This document shows positions 17,404 to 26,636 of a stretch of 64,000 bases of DNA, one piece after another (position 1 is the first letter of the stretch; every line of letters begins with the position of its first letter). The translations under genes were made by a program, and so were the position numbers. This DNA is from D37C17 sp964551815 (GTDB lineage: Bacteria; Fidelibacterota; Marinisomatia; SCGC-AAA003-L08; D37C17). Where the stretch lies: contig CAZKEL010000002.1 of NCBI GenBank assembly GCA_964551815.1, positions 1-64,000 on the forward strand, written 5' to 3'. The notes under the pieces are model-generated. The model made no database searches and had not been told where the DNA came from. It worked only from the letters and a program-made list of their open reading frames with translations.

Positions 17404-18416
17404 CGGAGGTAATAATTTTGAGGAGAACAATTCCTGTTATATAGCTCAATTAATTTAGATGAGTAATACCCTCTGCGTTTATTAGATATTAAAGTAATAT
17501 TCGTTATCCAGGATTCTATAGCATAATCAGAAACTATCATTTCAGGATATACCTCTCTGATCAGTTCAATGGACTGGCCAGTGTCAAAAGATACAAAGGG
17601 TAATCCGTGCCCCATATACTCTAAAATAGTCAGAGGTCCAGATTCAAGATGGGAGGTATGCAGCCCTAAATCATATTGCCAATAAAACTTTTGGGGGTTT
17701 ATTTCTCCTTTAATTAAAGAGACTATATCTTTTAATCCAAGGTATTGGATTTCTTGCTGTACCTTTTGCAAATATTCTGGCTCAGCATTTGAATAATAAA
17801 TATGCAGCAGCACCTTTTGTTGAATGGACAATTTTGCTAATAGCTGCAACGAAAATCGGATATTTTTAATTTCTCTAATATTTGATACTACTACCAATCG
17901 CATTAAGGAGGAATCACTTTTAAACTCCCCATTAGGAGGATAAATTTTACTGATATTTTGAAGATAATAAGTATTAGAAAAAAACTGATTAGATTTATTG
18001 AGATAAATTTCTTTATTTACAATAATATGATGAATTCGGTTTTTCCAAAGTTTAAATAGAAAATTTTCCGGTAATGGGGTGTTACCATGATCGTGAAAAA
18101 TTATTTTTCCCCTTATCCCAAGGATAGATCCCCAAAATAAAACCCATTTCAAATTATGCCGTAGGTGAATTTGTAAAACATCATATTCCTCAATAAAAGC
18201 AAAAAATTTTCTGGCTGCAGAAAAGCTCCATTTAGAAGCTCTGTTGAGATTATAGTATAGTACTTTCTCCGATAATTCTTTTTGTAAAATTCCGGAGTTC
18301 AACAGAGTAATCAATGAGGATTTACAGCCATTCTCTTCTGAAAGATTCGCCAATAAAACAGCTATCTTCTCAGCTCCTCCTACTTCTAATGTATCAATGA
18401 TCTGAACAACTTTCAT
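17370..18416 (-). CDS. GT4 glycosyltransferase (divergent)
   Basis: The N-terminus MKVVQIIDTLEVGGAEK is the classical GT4 start with its Gly-Gly-Ala-Glu loop. VVVSNIREIKNIRFSLQLL opens the donor domain, and GPLTILEYMGHGLPFVSFD is the second nucleotide-sugar motif, with Glu conserved but a shorter EAxAxG region. Length 348. Its ATG shares one base with the TAA of the GT2 gene upstream (TAATG). Probably a repeat-unit assembly transferase; substrate unknown. Confidence 0.85.
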   Translation of the reverse strand: MKVVQIIDTLEVGGAEKIAVLLANLSEENGCKSSLITLLNSGILQKELSEKVLYYNLNRASKWSFSAARKFFAFIEEYDVLQIHLRHNLKWVLFWGSILGIRGKIIFHDHGNTPLPENFLFKLWKNRIHHIIVNKEIYLNKSNQFFSNTYYLQNISKIYPPNGEFKSDSSLMRLVVVSNIREIKNIRFSLQLLAKLSIQQKVLLHIYYSNAEPEYLQKVQQEIQYLGLKDIVSLIKGEINPQKFYWQYDLGLHTSHLESGPLTILEYMGHGLPFVSFDTGQSIELIREVYPEMIVSDYAIESWITNITLISNKRRGYYSSKLIELYNRNCSPQNYYLRWKNIVETALH

Positions 18417-19777
18417 TATTTTAAATTGGGAATTTTAGATTTTTCCTGCAGCATGATGCTTGATAATCTCCAGGATGTGAGAGTTTGGTAAATTGCAAGA
18501 GGAAACACAAACAGAAACAGAAGCAGACTCATTCCAATCCCCCACTTATTAGATTTCAAATTGTAGGGGCAAAAAGAAAGGGGAATGGATTGAAATAATT
18601 GTAGTCTTGCAGCTTCATCCCCCCAGTATTTCCGGTATAAATACAATACAGATGGAACAGGTCTGGGAGAGAATATGTTTTTGGGGCGGAATGCATCCCA
18701 ATGTCCCCAAACTCTTAAACCACCATCTTTATCTTTTAAATGTTCACGAGAAGCAAAAGGATTCGAAATGTTAATATATCCTTTTAAATAGGATCGCACG
18801 CCAAACTCTCCATCACCCATTCTCATTCTTTCAAATTGTTCATCGAAAAGGCCTACCATTTGAAAAACAGTTTTTTTAATCATTACATTCCCTGTATCCA
18901 ATTGATCTGATAGTCTGAAAAATGAATAATTTTCAGGCACATCCGCACCAACCTTTGAAATTGATATTCCCGAAGAAATCTCTGCCTGAAAATAGTCTAA
19001 ACATTTTAAATGTTCATAAATCCAGTTATTATTAACCCGAGAATCATCATCTAAAAAAAGTAAATAGTCTCCTTCAGATTCATTGATTCCTCGATTTCGT
19101 GCTTGCCATAAAGCCGGTTCTTTTTGTTCAAGCACCCTGATTGGAAAGGAGTATTCCTCATTTTCAATTGTTATATTTTTTTCACTTTGATCAATAATTA
19201 TCACTTTAAAATTCTCATATGTCTGATCATTGAGGTCTAACAAAACCTTCTGCAAAGAAGTAGGTCTGTTAAAGGTGGGGATTATAATATTCACCAGTGG
19301 AGAGCTTTCTATCAATGTTGAATTAAAATTGTTATATAATTTATAAACACAAGGATTTTGATATACATTTACCTGCCTTACCCTTCGGGTACTATAAAAG
19401 CCATGTAACTCATGAAATGGGTGATGAAATCTTAATAGCCGCTGGACAAGCGTAAGCCAGGCCCAGACAGGTTTATACATTTTACGGATAAAACTATACA
19501 ATTCTGCAGGAGTTATTTTTTGCTTCCTTTGAAAAAAGCTGCTTATTACGTCGGAGGATATAAACCCCGCCATTACTTTTTTGCAGGCGATGCCCCATTC
19601 TTCAAGCTCAGCATCCGCTAAATTAAAAACCGCACTACTTAAATTTGTGTGGATAGAACTACTCTTAATATTTTTCTCTTTTGGCTGGGGAAGTGTCTCA
19701 GGAATTAAATGAAAAAACCAAATTGGTTTTACATATTTCATAAAACTAAAACTAATCTGCTTTTCAGGTTTTTTCAC
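18416..19777 (-). CDS. GT2 glycosyltransferase with N-terminal extension and C-terminal membrane anchor
   Basis: The GT-A domain begins only at residue ~160 with PLVNIIIPTFNRPTSL, then DQSEKN and the metal site LLFLDDDSRV near 240. The first 155 residues are not a recognised domain and contain an aromatic-rich basic stretch. A hydrophobic helix at the C-terminus (LLLFLFVFPLAIYQTL) probably tethers it to the membrane. The long reading uses GTG at 19777; an ATG at 19741 would also keep all domains. It is coupled to the GT4 gene downstream. Role: addition of one sugar, identity unknown. Confidence 0.82.
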   Translation of the reverse strand: MKKPEKQISFSFMKYVKPIWFFHLIPETLPQPKEKNIKSSSIHTNLSSAVFNLADAELEEWGIACKKVMAGFISSDVISSFFQRKQKITPAELYSFIRKMYKPVWAWLTLVQRLLRFHHPFHELHGFYSTRRVRQVNVYQNPCVYKLYNNFNSTLIESSPLVNIIIPTFNRPTSLQKVLLDLNDQTYENFKVIIIDQSEKNITIENEEYSFPIRVLEQKEPALWQARNRGINESEGDYLLFLDDDSRVNNNWIYEHLKCLDYFQAEISSGISISKVGADVPENYSFFRLSDQLDTGNVMIKKTVFQMVGLFDEQFERMRMGDGEFGVRSYLKGYINISNPFASREHLKDKDGGLRVWGHWDAFRPKNIFSPRPVPSVLYLYRKYWGDEAARLQLFQSIPLSFCPYNLKSNKWGIGMSLLLFLFVFPLAIYQTLTSWRLSSIMLQEKSKIPNLK

Positions 19778-19779
19778 TT

Positions 19780-20832
19780 CTAAATGAATCTTTCTATCTG
19801 GCTAATGAATTGGGTGTAAAATCCTGAATATTGAAAATATTTTTCCCACAGCTGGCGGTTACTCTTTTGAAGTAATAAAAATTTCTCCTCAGATAACTTT
19901 GAATGGAAATCAAGAATAAACTCATTCAGACGGGACAGTTCCTTAAATTCAACCCAAACAATATGATTCCTCCAGTTTATTTCTTCACTGAAGGGAAGTA
20001 TGCAGTCTGTATTAATAAAAATGGGAATTCTTCCCATAGCCAGAGTCTCATACAACCTTGCAGAAAAATTTCCTGTACCTCTCATACACAGGGTATAATC
20101 GCTTCCTGTAATATTGTTTTTAAATTGATTCCAAAGCTCGGCTTGTATTTTTGGGTCTTTACTGATTCCACCTTTATAACGACTATTTTTAATAAAATTT
20201 GTTTTTATATCGGGGGACTTTTCTACCAACTCCAGAACCCGTCTGCGCAGGTGCGTAGGTGGAATTATAGAATCAGGCAGGTTGGGTTTATTAAATATTT
20301 TACCTGTATATTTCGAAAAGATTAGAGCAATACTTTTAGTTATTGTTACCCCAAAATTTGAGTCCACATGACCACAAAATCCTACTTGGGGTTTTTTCTG
20401 ATAGGGACGATACTCCGGTGCAGTTGAATTTTCATATTCGAGGGGATCTCTGACGATAACCGGGAGTGCAAATGTATTTTTTTTTGACTTCGAATTAAAA
20501 GCACTATAATAGAAGGATAAAATATATTCTGACTCAGGAAGAGGAACATAATAATCACCCCGCACACAGATTAATATCTTCTTTTTCTGTTGCTCTGCCA
20601 ATTTGATTAATTGTTGTGCATCTTGTGTTAATCCATTTTCCAGATAATAATTCCATGCCATTGGGAGTACAACATAATGACACTCCTCAGGTGAGTTTGT
20701 CAGGCTCACTATTGATTGATCAATACCGTCCGATACTAATCGATTTTTAGGAAGGAGAGGTCGCAGTACATCAATCAAATATTTTCGATTTTGCGGGGTG
20801 TAATGCCCTTTCTCGGTATATAGTTTTATCAA
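19780..20832 (-). CDS. Exostosin-like glycosyltransferase (GT47)
   Basis: The C-terminal half carries the exostosin signature: SDYTLCMRGTGNFSARLYET followed by LAMGRIPIFINTDCILPF, which in eukaryotic and bacterial exostosins forms the nucleotide-sugar site. An N-terminal GDYYVPLPESEYILSFYYSA segment is also typical. Length 350. The start is TTG at 20832, no ATG being available before the conserved region. GT47 members transfer glucuronic acid, galactose or related sugars; bacterial members in capsule loci are mostly uncharacterised. It lies 6 bases after the FkbM gene and 2 before the GT2 gene. Confidence 0.85.
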   Translation of the reverse strand: MIKLYTEKGHYTPQNRKYLIDVLRPLLPKNRLVSDGIDQSIVSLTNSPEECHYVVLPMAWNYYLENGLTQDAQQLIKLAEQQKKKILICVRGDYYVPLPESEYILSFYYSAFNSKSKKNTFALPVIVRDPLEYENSTAPEYRPYQKKPQVGFCGHVDSNFGVTITKSIALIFSKYTGKIFNKPNLPDSIIPPTHLRRRVLELVEKSPDIKTNFIKNSRYKGGISKDPKIQAELWNQFKNNITGSDYTLCMRGTGNFSARLYETLAMGRIPIFINTDCILPFSEEINWRNHIVWVEFKELSRLNEFILDFHSKLSEEKFLLLQKSNRQLWEKYFQYSGFYTQFISQIERFI

Positions 20833-20838
20833 GGAAAG

Positions 20839-21690
20839 TTAATCCAGCGGATCTCCCTGTTTGATAGATTTCAAATAATCTGGATATTCCTTATCTTCAG
20901 GAAGAAGTAACACATGGTAGCGGCCACGGTGTTTAATTGTTTCAGTTCCTGATAGTTTTTCATGTTGGGACAAATAATAGGCTGCATAGCGGGTTTTAGT
21001 ACACCAATTTAAAATGAGTGAAGTATTTTCTTCAATTGATTGCCCTTCACATGAATGGACTTCAATGATAAACGTTGTATTTTGCCTTTGAGCGATTGAG
21101 ACTGCCCCCTGTAGTACAGACACTTCAGCACCTTCAACATCAATTTTTATTAAATCGGGAAGGATATTGTTTTGCGCTGCAATATCATCAAGAGTGATGG
21201 TTTCCACATTGAAGCAATTCTCAGTAATCCTTCCTGATTCAGTAAAGTTTTTATCTATGCTGGCCCCGGAAAATGCTCCGGGCATCGTCCATAATTTTAT
21301 GTTTTCTCCGGATACTTTAAATGCCGCTTTAGAAACTAAAACAGCTTTGGAAATCAAATCATTCATAATCAAATTTTCTGCAGCTTTGGATAAAGACAAA
21401 GGATTTGGATCAATTAGGAATATTTTTTCCAATGAGATTGATGAAGTTACTATTAAGGCGGACTTCCCCCAATGACACCCAACATCAAACATAATTTTGG
21501 AATGTTGACTTAATGCATACAGCCAGGCTTCATCATAGTCCGATTTTTCTGCAAGGGTTCCTTTTAAAGTTTGCAATCTTCTTCCTAAAAAAATCTTTGT
21601 TTCATATTGATTGGTGAATTTACTTTTTAAAAAATAATTCATCGTTTTCAGGTAAGGTACTAGTAATATTTTTTTTATACGGTCAATCAT
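20839..21690 (-). CDS. FkbM-family methyltransferase
   Basis: SAM-dependent O-methyltransferase of the FkbM type. Motif I is IMFDVGCHWGKSALIV near residue 67, then IFLIDPNPLSL, and VETITLDDIA followed by DLIKIDVEGAEVSVLQGA, the hallmark of FkbM proteins. About 283 residues. It begins ATG overlapping the stop of the GT4 gene upstream (ATGA). Probable role: methylation of a sugar hydroxyl in the glycan, as FkbM proteins in capsule loci do. The position methylated is unknown. Confidence 0.87.
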   Translation of the reverse strand: MIDRIKKILLVPYLKTMNYFLKSKFTNQYETKIFLGRRLQTLKGTLAEKSDYDEAWLYALSQHSKIMFDVGCHWGKSALIVTSSISLEKIFLIDPNPLSLSKAAENLIMNDLISKAVLVSKAAFKVSGENIKLWTMPGAFSGASIDKNFTESGRITENCFNVETITLDDIAAQNNILPDLIKIDVEGAEVSVLQGAVSIAQRQNTTFIIEVHSCEGQSIEENTSLILNWCTKTRYAAYYLSQHEKLSGTETIKHRGRYHVLLLPEDKEYPDYLKSIKQGDPLD

Positions 21691-22880
21691 TCTGATCTTT
21701 TGCGTAGTTCCACCCTTTCATATAATTGATAAAATTCATTTTTCTGTTTAGATAAATTAAAATTATTCTGAACCCGGCTTATAGCATTTTGCCTGATATT
21801 TTCCCTAATTTCGGGATGCATGTCCAACATTTCGAGAATTGCATTAAAAATTCCTTTAGAAGATCGTCTTTTCACCACTAGTCCCGTTTCATTATTCTTT
21901 ACATTTTCAGAAAGTCCTTCTGCATCAGTTACAATGCAAAAGCATCCCATTGCCTGAGCTTCCAGCACTGCATTACAAAATCCCTCCTGAATGCTGGGCT
22001 GCACATATACATCCGCCCAATCCAAGGACGTTTTTACTTCATTTGGTGGTTGCTGCCCTAAAAGCTGAACTTCCTTTTTCAGACCTAATTGATAAATGGA
22101 AAATTGAATCGCCTCATAATAACTTCCATCACCAATGATTCTGCAGGTAAATTCGATTCCTTTTTCTTTTAATAAGTGGAGTGCATCCAAAAGGTATCCA
22201 AATCCTTTTTTCCATTCTAATCTACCTACAGACATAATTCTCAATGGAATGTGAATTTGTTTTTCAGAAGATGGCTGAAAAAAATGGGTGTCAATAGCAG
22301 GAGGTATTTTAGTTACAGCAGTCTCCTTGCTTAATCCTAAATTCAATGCTTTTTGATAGAGGTCATCAGATATTGTATGAATTTGGTCCACTTTCTCAAA
22401 TAATAAATTATAGCAATTTGGATGTTCCTGGGGAAATAACCCAATATCAAACCCTCTAAAACTAACCAATGACAAGGCACCCATTGCTTGGGCAATATTT
22501 TCACGATTTATTCCCATGGTTGCAAATTCAAAGTGAACATAATCCAACGGTTGCTTAAGGATATGCATAGATATTATAAAATTTTTTATAATTCGGAGAT
22601 ACTGTCTGTCGCTTTTTCTCTCCAGCATAATAAATTTTATACATCGTTTGGGTTTAAGCAGAATTAAGGCTGCCATAGACAGGCAAATTTGAATGTAATT
22701 CCCCACCTTTACCATAGAACACACTTTTACCTGTGCAGGAAATTTGAATCTATGGGTCTTGCTCTGATTAACGCACAGGTACACTTTATTACCATTGCTG
22801 ATTAATCCTGCGATTTTATTTTGTATAAAAGTTTCTGAATATCCCGGTAATGCAGGCAGAATCATTCCAATTTTTTTCAT
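21687..22880 (-). CDS. GT4 glycosyltransferase, tandem paralogue A
   Basis: GT-B fold. MKKIGMILPALPGYSETFIQ is a classical GT4 N-terminus. The donor half has RIMSVGRLEWKKGFGYLLDA and VQPSIQEGFCNAVLEAQAMG with both conserved glutamates, then CIVTDAEGLSENV. Length 397, identical to the next gene, which has the same motif order. The two genes overlap ATGA and look like a tandem duplication. Both presumably add similar sugars to the repeat unit. Confidence 0.88.
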   Translation of the reverse strand: MKKIGMILPALPGYSETFIQNKIAGLISNGNKVYLCVNQSKTHRFKFPAQVKVCSMVKVGNYIQICLSMAALILLKPKRCIKFIMLERKSDRQYLRIIKNFIISMHILKQPLDYVHFEFATMGINRENIAQAMGALSLVSFRGFDIGLFPQEHPNCYNLLFEKVDQIHTISDDLYQKALNLGLSKETAVTKIPPAIDTHFFQPSSEKQIHIPLRIMSVGRLEWKKGFGYLLDALHLLKEKGIEFTCRIIGDGSYYEAIQFSIYQLGLKKEVQLLGQQPPNEVKTSLDWADVYVQPSIQEGFCNAVLEAQAMGCFCIVTDAEGLSENVKNNETGLVVKRRSSKGIFNAILEMLDMHPEIRENIRQNAISRVQNNFNLSKQKNEFYQLYERVELRKRSE

Positions 22881-24070
22881 TTTTTCAACCCATGGATAAT
22901 CTTGCTATAAAATTCTTCCATTGCTTTTCCCTGATTGGATAATTTATGTTGTGAAGTGATACTTTCATGCCCAGTCTGAATGATATTTTGAATTTGTTCA
23001 GGATTTAATTTTACCACTTTTGTAATACAGTCCACCAAAGAGGATACATCACGTACCTTAAACAAAAACCCATTTTTTCCTGAGGTTATAACTTCTCCCA
23101 TTCCTCCGGTATCAGCAGAAATTACCAGAGTGCCAACTGCCATAGCTTCCAGAACCGTATTCGCGATTCCTTCAGAAAAACTGGGTTGCAGCAGAATATC
23201 TGCTGCTTTGATTTCTTCCAACACCTTTTCGTGAGGCATTCCATTTATAAGAGAAACTTTTTCCGTTAAGCCAAGATCTTTAATTTGAAAATGTAAATGC
23301 TCCCTGTCAACCCCAGATGCTATGATGGTATAATTGAAGGGGATATCCATTTCCTGAAGCTTTTGCATGGCATCCAGAGCAAAGGTGTAGCCTTTTACCC
23401 AATGATGTCTGCCTACAGAAATTATCCTTGTAGTGTTAGACTTAGATTTTACTACTTTGGAATAATGATAAATTATTCTGTCTTGAACTGCAGGATAAAT
23501 TCTATGAATTTTTTCCCTGGCGGCACCATACTTCTCGCCTGCTTTAGCAAGAGATTCTGATACAGCGTGAAATCCGTCTATGAGAGGGAATATCTTTTTG
23601 TAGTCCGCTGCCAGGGTTGGATTAACCAAAGGTGAAATATTAATGTGAGTGCCTCGAAGACTTACAACTATCTGATATTGTTTAAAATGAATAAGTTCAG
23701 GATATAGAACCACTGATTTCGCCCATTGAATATGAAGGATATCCAATCGCCGGGTAAGCATGGGAAGCAAAATGGATAATTGATTAAGGATGGTACCAAT
23801 ATTAACACATCTGCATTTCAGTTTATTGATTATTTGAAAAATTGGGATTCCCATTATTAGCGATTTGAAGATTAGTCCAACCGCTTTTATAAAGCGGGAT
23901 AGTCTTGTTCTTCCAATATTTTTTATGGTAACAGCAGAATTGGAATATGGATTTTTTTTGGTTCGCATCTTCCCGAACAAAACCACAGAATGATTATTTG
24001 ATAATTGCCGAATTAAATTATCTACGAAAACAGGGGGAGGAATATCTCCACAAAAAATACCAATTTTCAT
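22877..24070 (-). CDS. GT4 glycosyltransferase, tandem paralogue B
   Basis: GT-B fold. The N-terminus MKIGIFCGDIPPPVFVDNLI precedes a helix-rich acceptor domain. RIISVGRHHWVKGYTFALDA and LQPSFSEGIANTVLEAMAVG mark the donor site, followed by ISADTGGMGEVI. Length 397. Starts and stops are ATGA overlaps with both neighbours, giving an uninterrupted coupled run from the AsnB-like gene to the FkbM gene. It resembles paralogue A throughout the donor domain. Confidence 0.88.
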   Translation of the reverse strand: MKIGIFCGDIPPPVFVDNLIRQLSNNHSVVLFGKMRTKKNPYSNSAVTIKNIGRTRLSRFIKAVGLIFKSLIMGIPIFQIINKLKCRCVNIGTILNQLSILLPMLTRRLDILHIQWAKSVVLYPELIHFKQYQIVVSLRGTHINISPLVNPTLAADYKKIFPLIDGFHAVSESLAKAGEKYGAAREKIHRIYPAVQDRIIYHYSKVVKSKSNTTRIISVGRHHWVKGYTFALDAMQKLQEMDIPFNYTIIASGVDREHLHFQIKDLGLTEKVSLINGMPHEKVLEEIKAADILLQPSFSEGIANTVLEAMAVGTLVISADTGGMGEVITSGKNGFLFKVRDVSSLVDCITKVVKLNPEQIQNIIQTGHESITSQHKLSNQGKAMEEFYSKIIHGLKK

Positions 24071-25503
24071 TTTGAATAGTAGAGCCTTGAAAAAACTGAT
24101 AATGTGAGCAGCATACTCACTGCATGTGCATATTTATGTGGGTTGGTCTTGAATTTTAAATAATATTTTTTCGTTATAGAAAGGGGAATTAGTTTTTGTA
24201 ATTCCCTATTTGATAATAGGTGCATTTGCAATTGTTGATCATTTGAATTACCTAAAAACTGATTTTCCCAGTTTTGCTCAATTAAGGTCTTTTTATTTAA
24301 TACCTTTATGGTAAAATCTCTTTTTAATTTATTAATAATTCGATGAGGAAGATAAGAAACACTATAATATTTTTCGTAGTTCTTTAAATTTAACGGAAAG
24401 TATTTTTGCCAGGGAATAGTGGCTAAATCAGGACAATACTTTTTAATATAGCGAATTTGGATTTTCCTTCCTGACAAGTGCTGCTCCGGTAATCGGCAGA
24501 TAAAATTACACATTTCATTTGAATAATAGGGTAACACTAACGCCCCCAGATTTTTAAAAATGTTAAGATTTACACTGGTAAACCTGGGAGCCCAATATAA
24601 AGATTTAAATGCACGCATCCTGGAGGATGAATTATCAATTTTTATTTCTCTATAGCATTTATCAAATACAGTTTCTATATAGTTTTGAAAGGAATCAGGC
24701 AGCCCCCACAATTTCCACAAATCCTCAGCGAGTTCTCTTCCTCCCTCGTTCGAGAAAGAGTTTACTAAAAATTGAACCTGTTCATCAGTATTTAGATTGG
24801 CTATGGAACGGGATACATCAAATAAAACATCTCCCCAATGTCCTGAAATTATTTTGGGGGTTTTTTCCTGGGTTTTGTTTAAAACTGCCACTTGCCTTGG
24901 ATGTGTAAAATCTGTTAATAGACCGTTATAAGAAACAAAATTATCCAGTTGATTCCAGATATACCCCTTTGGGATAAGGTACGATTTTTGAGGGATTTGA
25001 AATAACTTTGAAATCGCCTGTCCAAATTGGAGTTCATCAAATCCATTCTCAAAACTATAGGACAGGAGATTCAGATTATTATTTTGAACTAAAGGAACCA
25101 ATAAACTTCTACTGTCTATTCCACCCGAAATGGGCAAAATTACCTTTTCACCTGATACTGCTTTAGAAATATGCGATTGAAAAATGGAAGCAAACTCCTC
25201 AACTGCATTTGAAAGGGAGAGGTTTTCCGGTGTGTGATTCCAATCCCACCATTGGTTTTTAATCGTTATCTTTTTATCAATCATTTCATATTGTGTGGCT
25301 GGTGGAATTACTTTAATTTGCCGAAAATAAGTTTTATCCCCAAACATAAAACCCAATGCAGAAAACACAGCTATAGATTTGTAATCTAAATCAAAAGAAG
25401 AATTTATTTCCCAAGAGGATACAAATTTGGTTTTCTCATTATAATAAATGGGAGTAACCGGTAAAATGGGAGTTTTGAATAATTTCTGAGGTGAATCAAC
25501 CAT
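24067..25503 (-). CDS. AsnB-like amidotransferase lacking the glutaminase site
   Basis: The C-terminal synthetase domain is present: VILPISGGIDSRSLLVPL at about 122-139 is the ATP-pyrophosphatase SGGxDS loop. The N-terminal portion is short and begins at a position equivalent to the late part of the class II glutaminase domain; there is no Met-Cys start, so the nucleophile needed to release ammonia from glutamine is absent. 478 residues compared with about 600 for AsnB. It may use free ammonia, take ammonia from another protein, or make a non-amide acyl-adenylate product such as a sugar amide or lactam. It overlaps both neighbouring GT4 genes, so it belongs to the glycan operon. A full AsnB is at 47304-49091. 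Confidence 0.78.
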   Translation of the reverse strand: MVDSPQKLFKTPILPVTPIYYNEKTKFVSSWEINSSFDLDYKSIAVFSALGFMFGDKTYFRQIKVIPPATQYEMIDKKITIKNQWWDWNHTPENLSLSNAVEEFASIFQSHISKAVSGEKVILPISGGIDSRSLLVPLVQNNNLNLLSYSFENGFDELQFGQAISKLFQIPQKSYLIPKGYIWNQLDNFVSYNGLLTDFTHPRQVAVLNKTQEKTPKIISGHWGDVLFDVSRSIANLNTDEQVQFLVNSFSNEGGRELAEDLWKLWGLPDSFQNYIETVFDKCYREIKIDNSSSRMRAFKSLYWAPRFTSVNLNIFKNLGALVLPYYSNEMCNFICRLPEQHLSGRKIQIRYIKKYCPDLATIPWQKYFPLNLKNYEKYYSVSYLPHRIINKLKRDFTIKVLNKKTLIEQNWENQFLGNSNDQQLQMHLLSNRELQKLIPLSITKKYYLKFKTNPHKYAHAVSMLLTLSVFSRLYYSK

Positions 25504-26620
25504 GTAATGTTTTTAAATAGAAATCCTGCAATTTTCTCTTTTCTATCTCTATTGTATAATTTTTTTGAACATGCTTTTCAAATTTTGCGCCTATCCTTTT
25601 ATTTTCTTCAGGAGATTTTTGCATAAATCTAAGGAGAAGTTTTTGCAGCTCAGGCACATTTCCAGGAGTAAAAAGAAATTCCGTAAAACCATTTAATTGA
25701 TCTGTAATTCCGGGGACTGCAGAACCTAAAACTACCTTTCCGTTTGCCATTGCCTCTAACACGGAAATGGGAGCACCTTCCATTCTCCCCTTATTTAAAG
25801 TGGGCTGTATATAAATTTCAGATAAATCAAGATACTGTTTAACCTGATTACATTTACCGGTGAAAATAACTTTATCAGCTAAAATCCTCTTTGCATTAAC
25901 CATAGCTTTTAGCTCTTCACCATATTGGCTTTTATAATCTCCCACTACCAGCAATTTCCATTGGTGAAATTTATCTGCAATATTTTCAAATGCTGACAAG
26001 AGGATTTCCACTCCCTTCACCGGAACCAGATTTGCAGTGACCATGAGGAATCTGTCATGAGAGGTTATTCCCCACTTATTCATCAATACTTCATTGGGAT
26101 TTGTATTGGTAAATTCAGTTGGCTCTATTCCTATTGGAATTAACTCAGTCTTTGAACTTTGGGGATAAAATGCATCCATCATTTGTTGATTCTGGGTGAT
26201 GATACCGTCAGCTAAATATGATCTGACTTTCCATCCTCGGTAAGATGGCCCTTTCCAGCTCATATTTTTTTTGGTGAAAATCCATTTTATGCCAGCCATT
26301 TTTGCTGCCAACGCTTCAGTATAATCAGAACCGTAGTTATAACTATGAATGATATCCGGTGCGATTGATCTGAAAATTTTACTAATCTTATAAGATTCTT
26401 TAGACAAAGCAGAATAGGGGCGGCAGGATGATAAAAAGGGAATGATATGCACTTTTATACCACTCTGTAAAACCTTTTGAAAATAATCTCCCCGGTTATG
26501 GAGACAGGCAATTTCAGGAAGAAAAGTATTTCTGTCCAGCATTTTGGCAATTGACAGCAATGGAATCTGACTTCCAGCAGAATCAAAGTTGGGAATGGTA
26601 TATAAAATTTTATATGGCAA
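25496..26620 (-). CDS. GT4 glycosyltransferase
   Basis: MPYKILYTIPNFDSAGSQIP starts the GT-B fold four residues after the TTG initiator at 26620; no ATG occurs before residue 27, so TTG is very likely real. The donor domain has TANLVPVKGVEILLSAFENI, KVIFTGKCNQV and GAPISVLEAMANGKVVLGS. Length 374. It follows the membrane protein gene by 16 bases and overlaps the AsnB-like gene by 8. Probably assembles the repeat unit. Confidence 0.87.
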   Translation of the reverse strand: MPYKILYTIPNFDSAGSQIPLLSIAKMLDRNTFLPEIACLHNRGDYFQKVLQSGIKVHIIPFLSSCRPYSALSKESYKISKIFRSIAPDIIHSYNYGSDYTEALAAKMAGIKWIFTKKNMSWKGPSYRGWKVRSYLADGIITQNQQMMDAFYPQSSKTELIPIGIEPTEFTNTNPNEVLMNKWGITSHDRFLMVTANLVPVKGVEILLSAFENIADKFHQWKLLVVGDYKSQYGEELKAMVNAKRILADKVIFTGKCNQVKQYLDLSEIYIQPTLNKGRMEGAPISVLEAMANGKVVLGSAVPGITDQLNGFTEFLFTPGNVPELQKLLLRFMQKSPEENKRIGAKFEKHVQKNYTIEIEKRKLQDFYLKTLHG

Positions 26621-26636
26621 TTGCTCTAAAAAGTTT

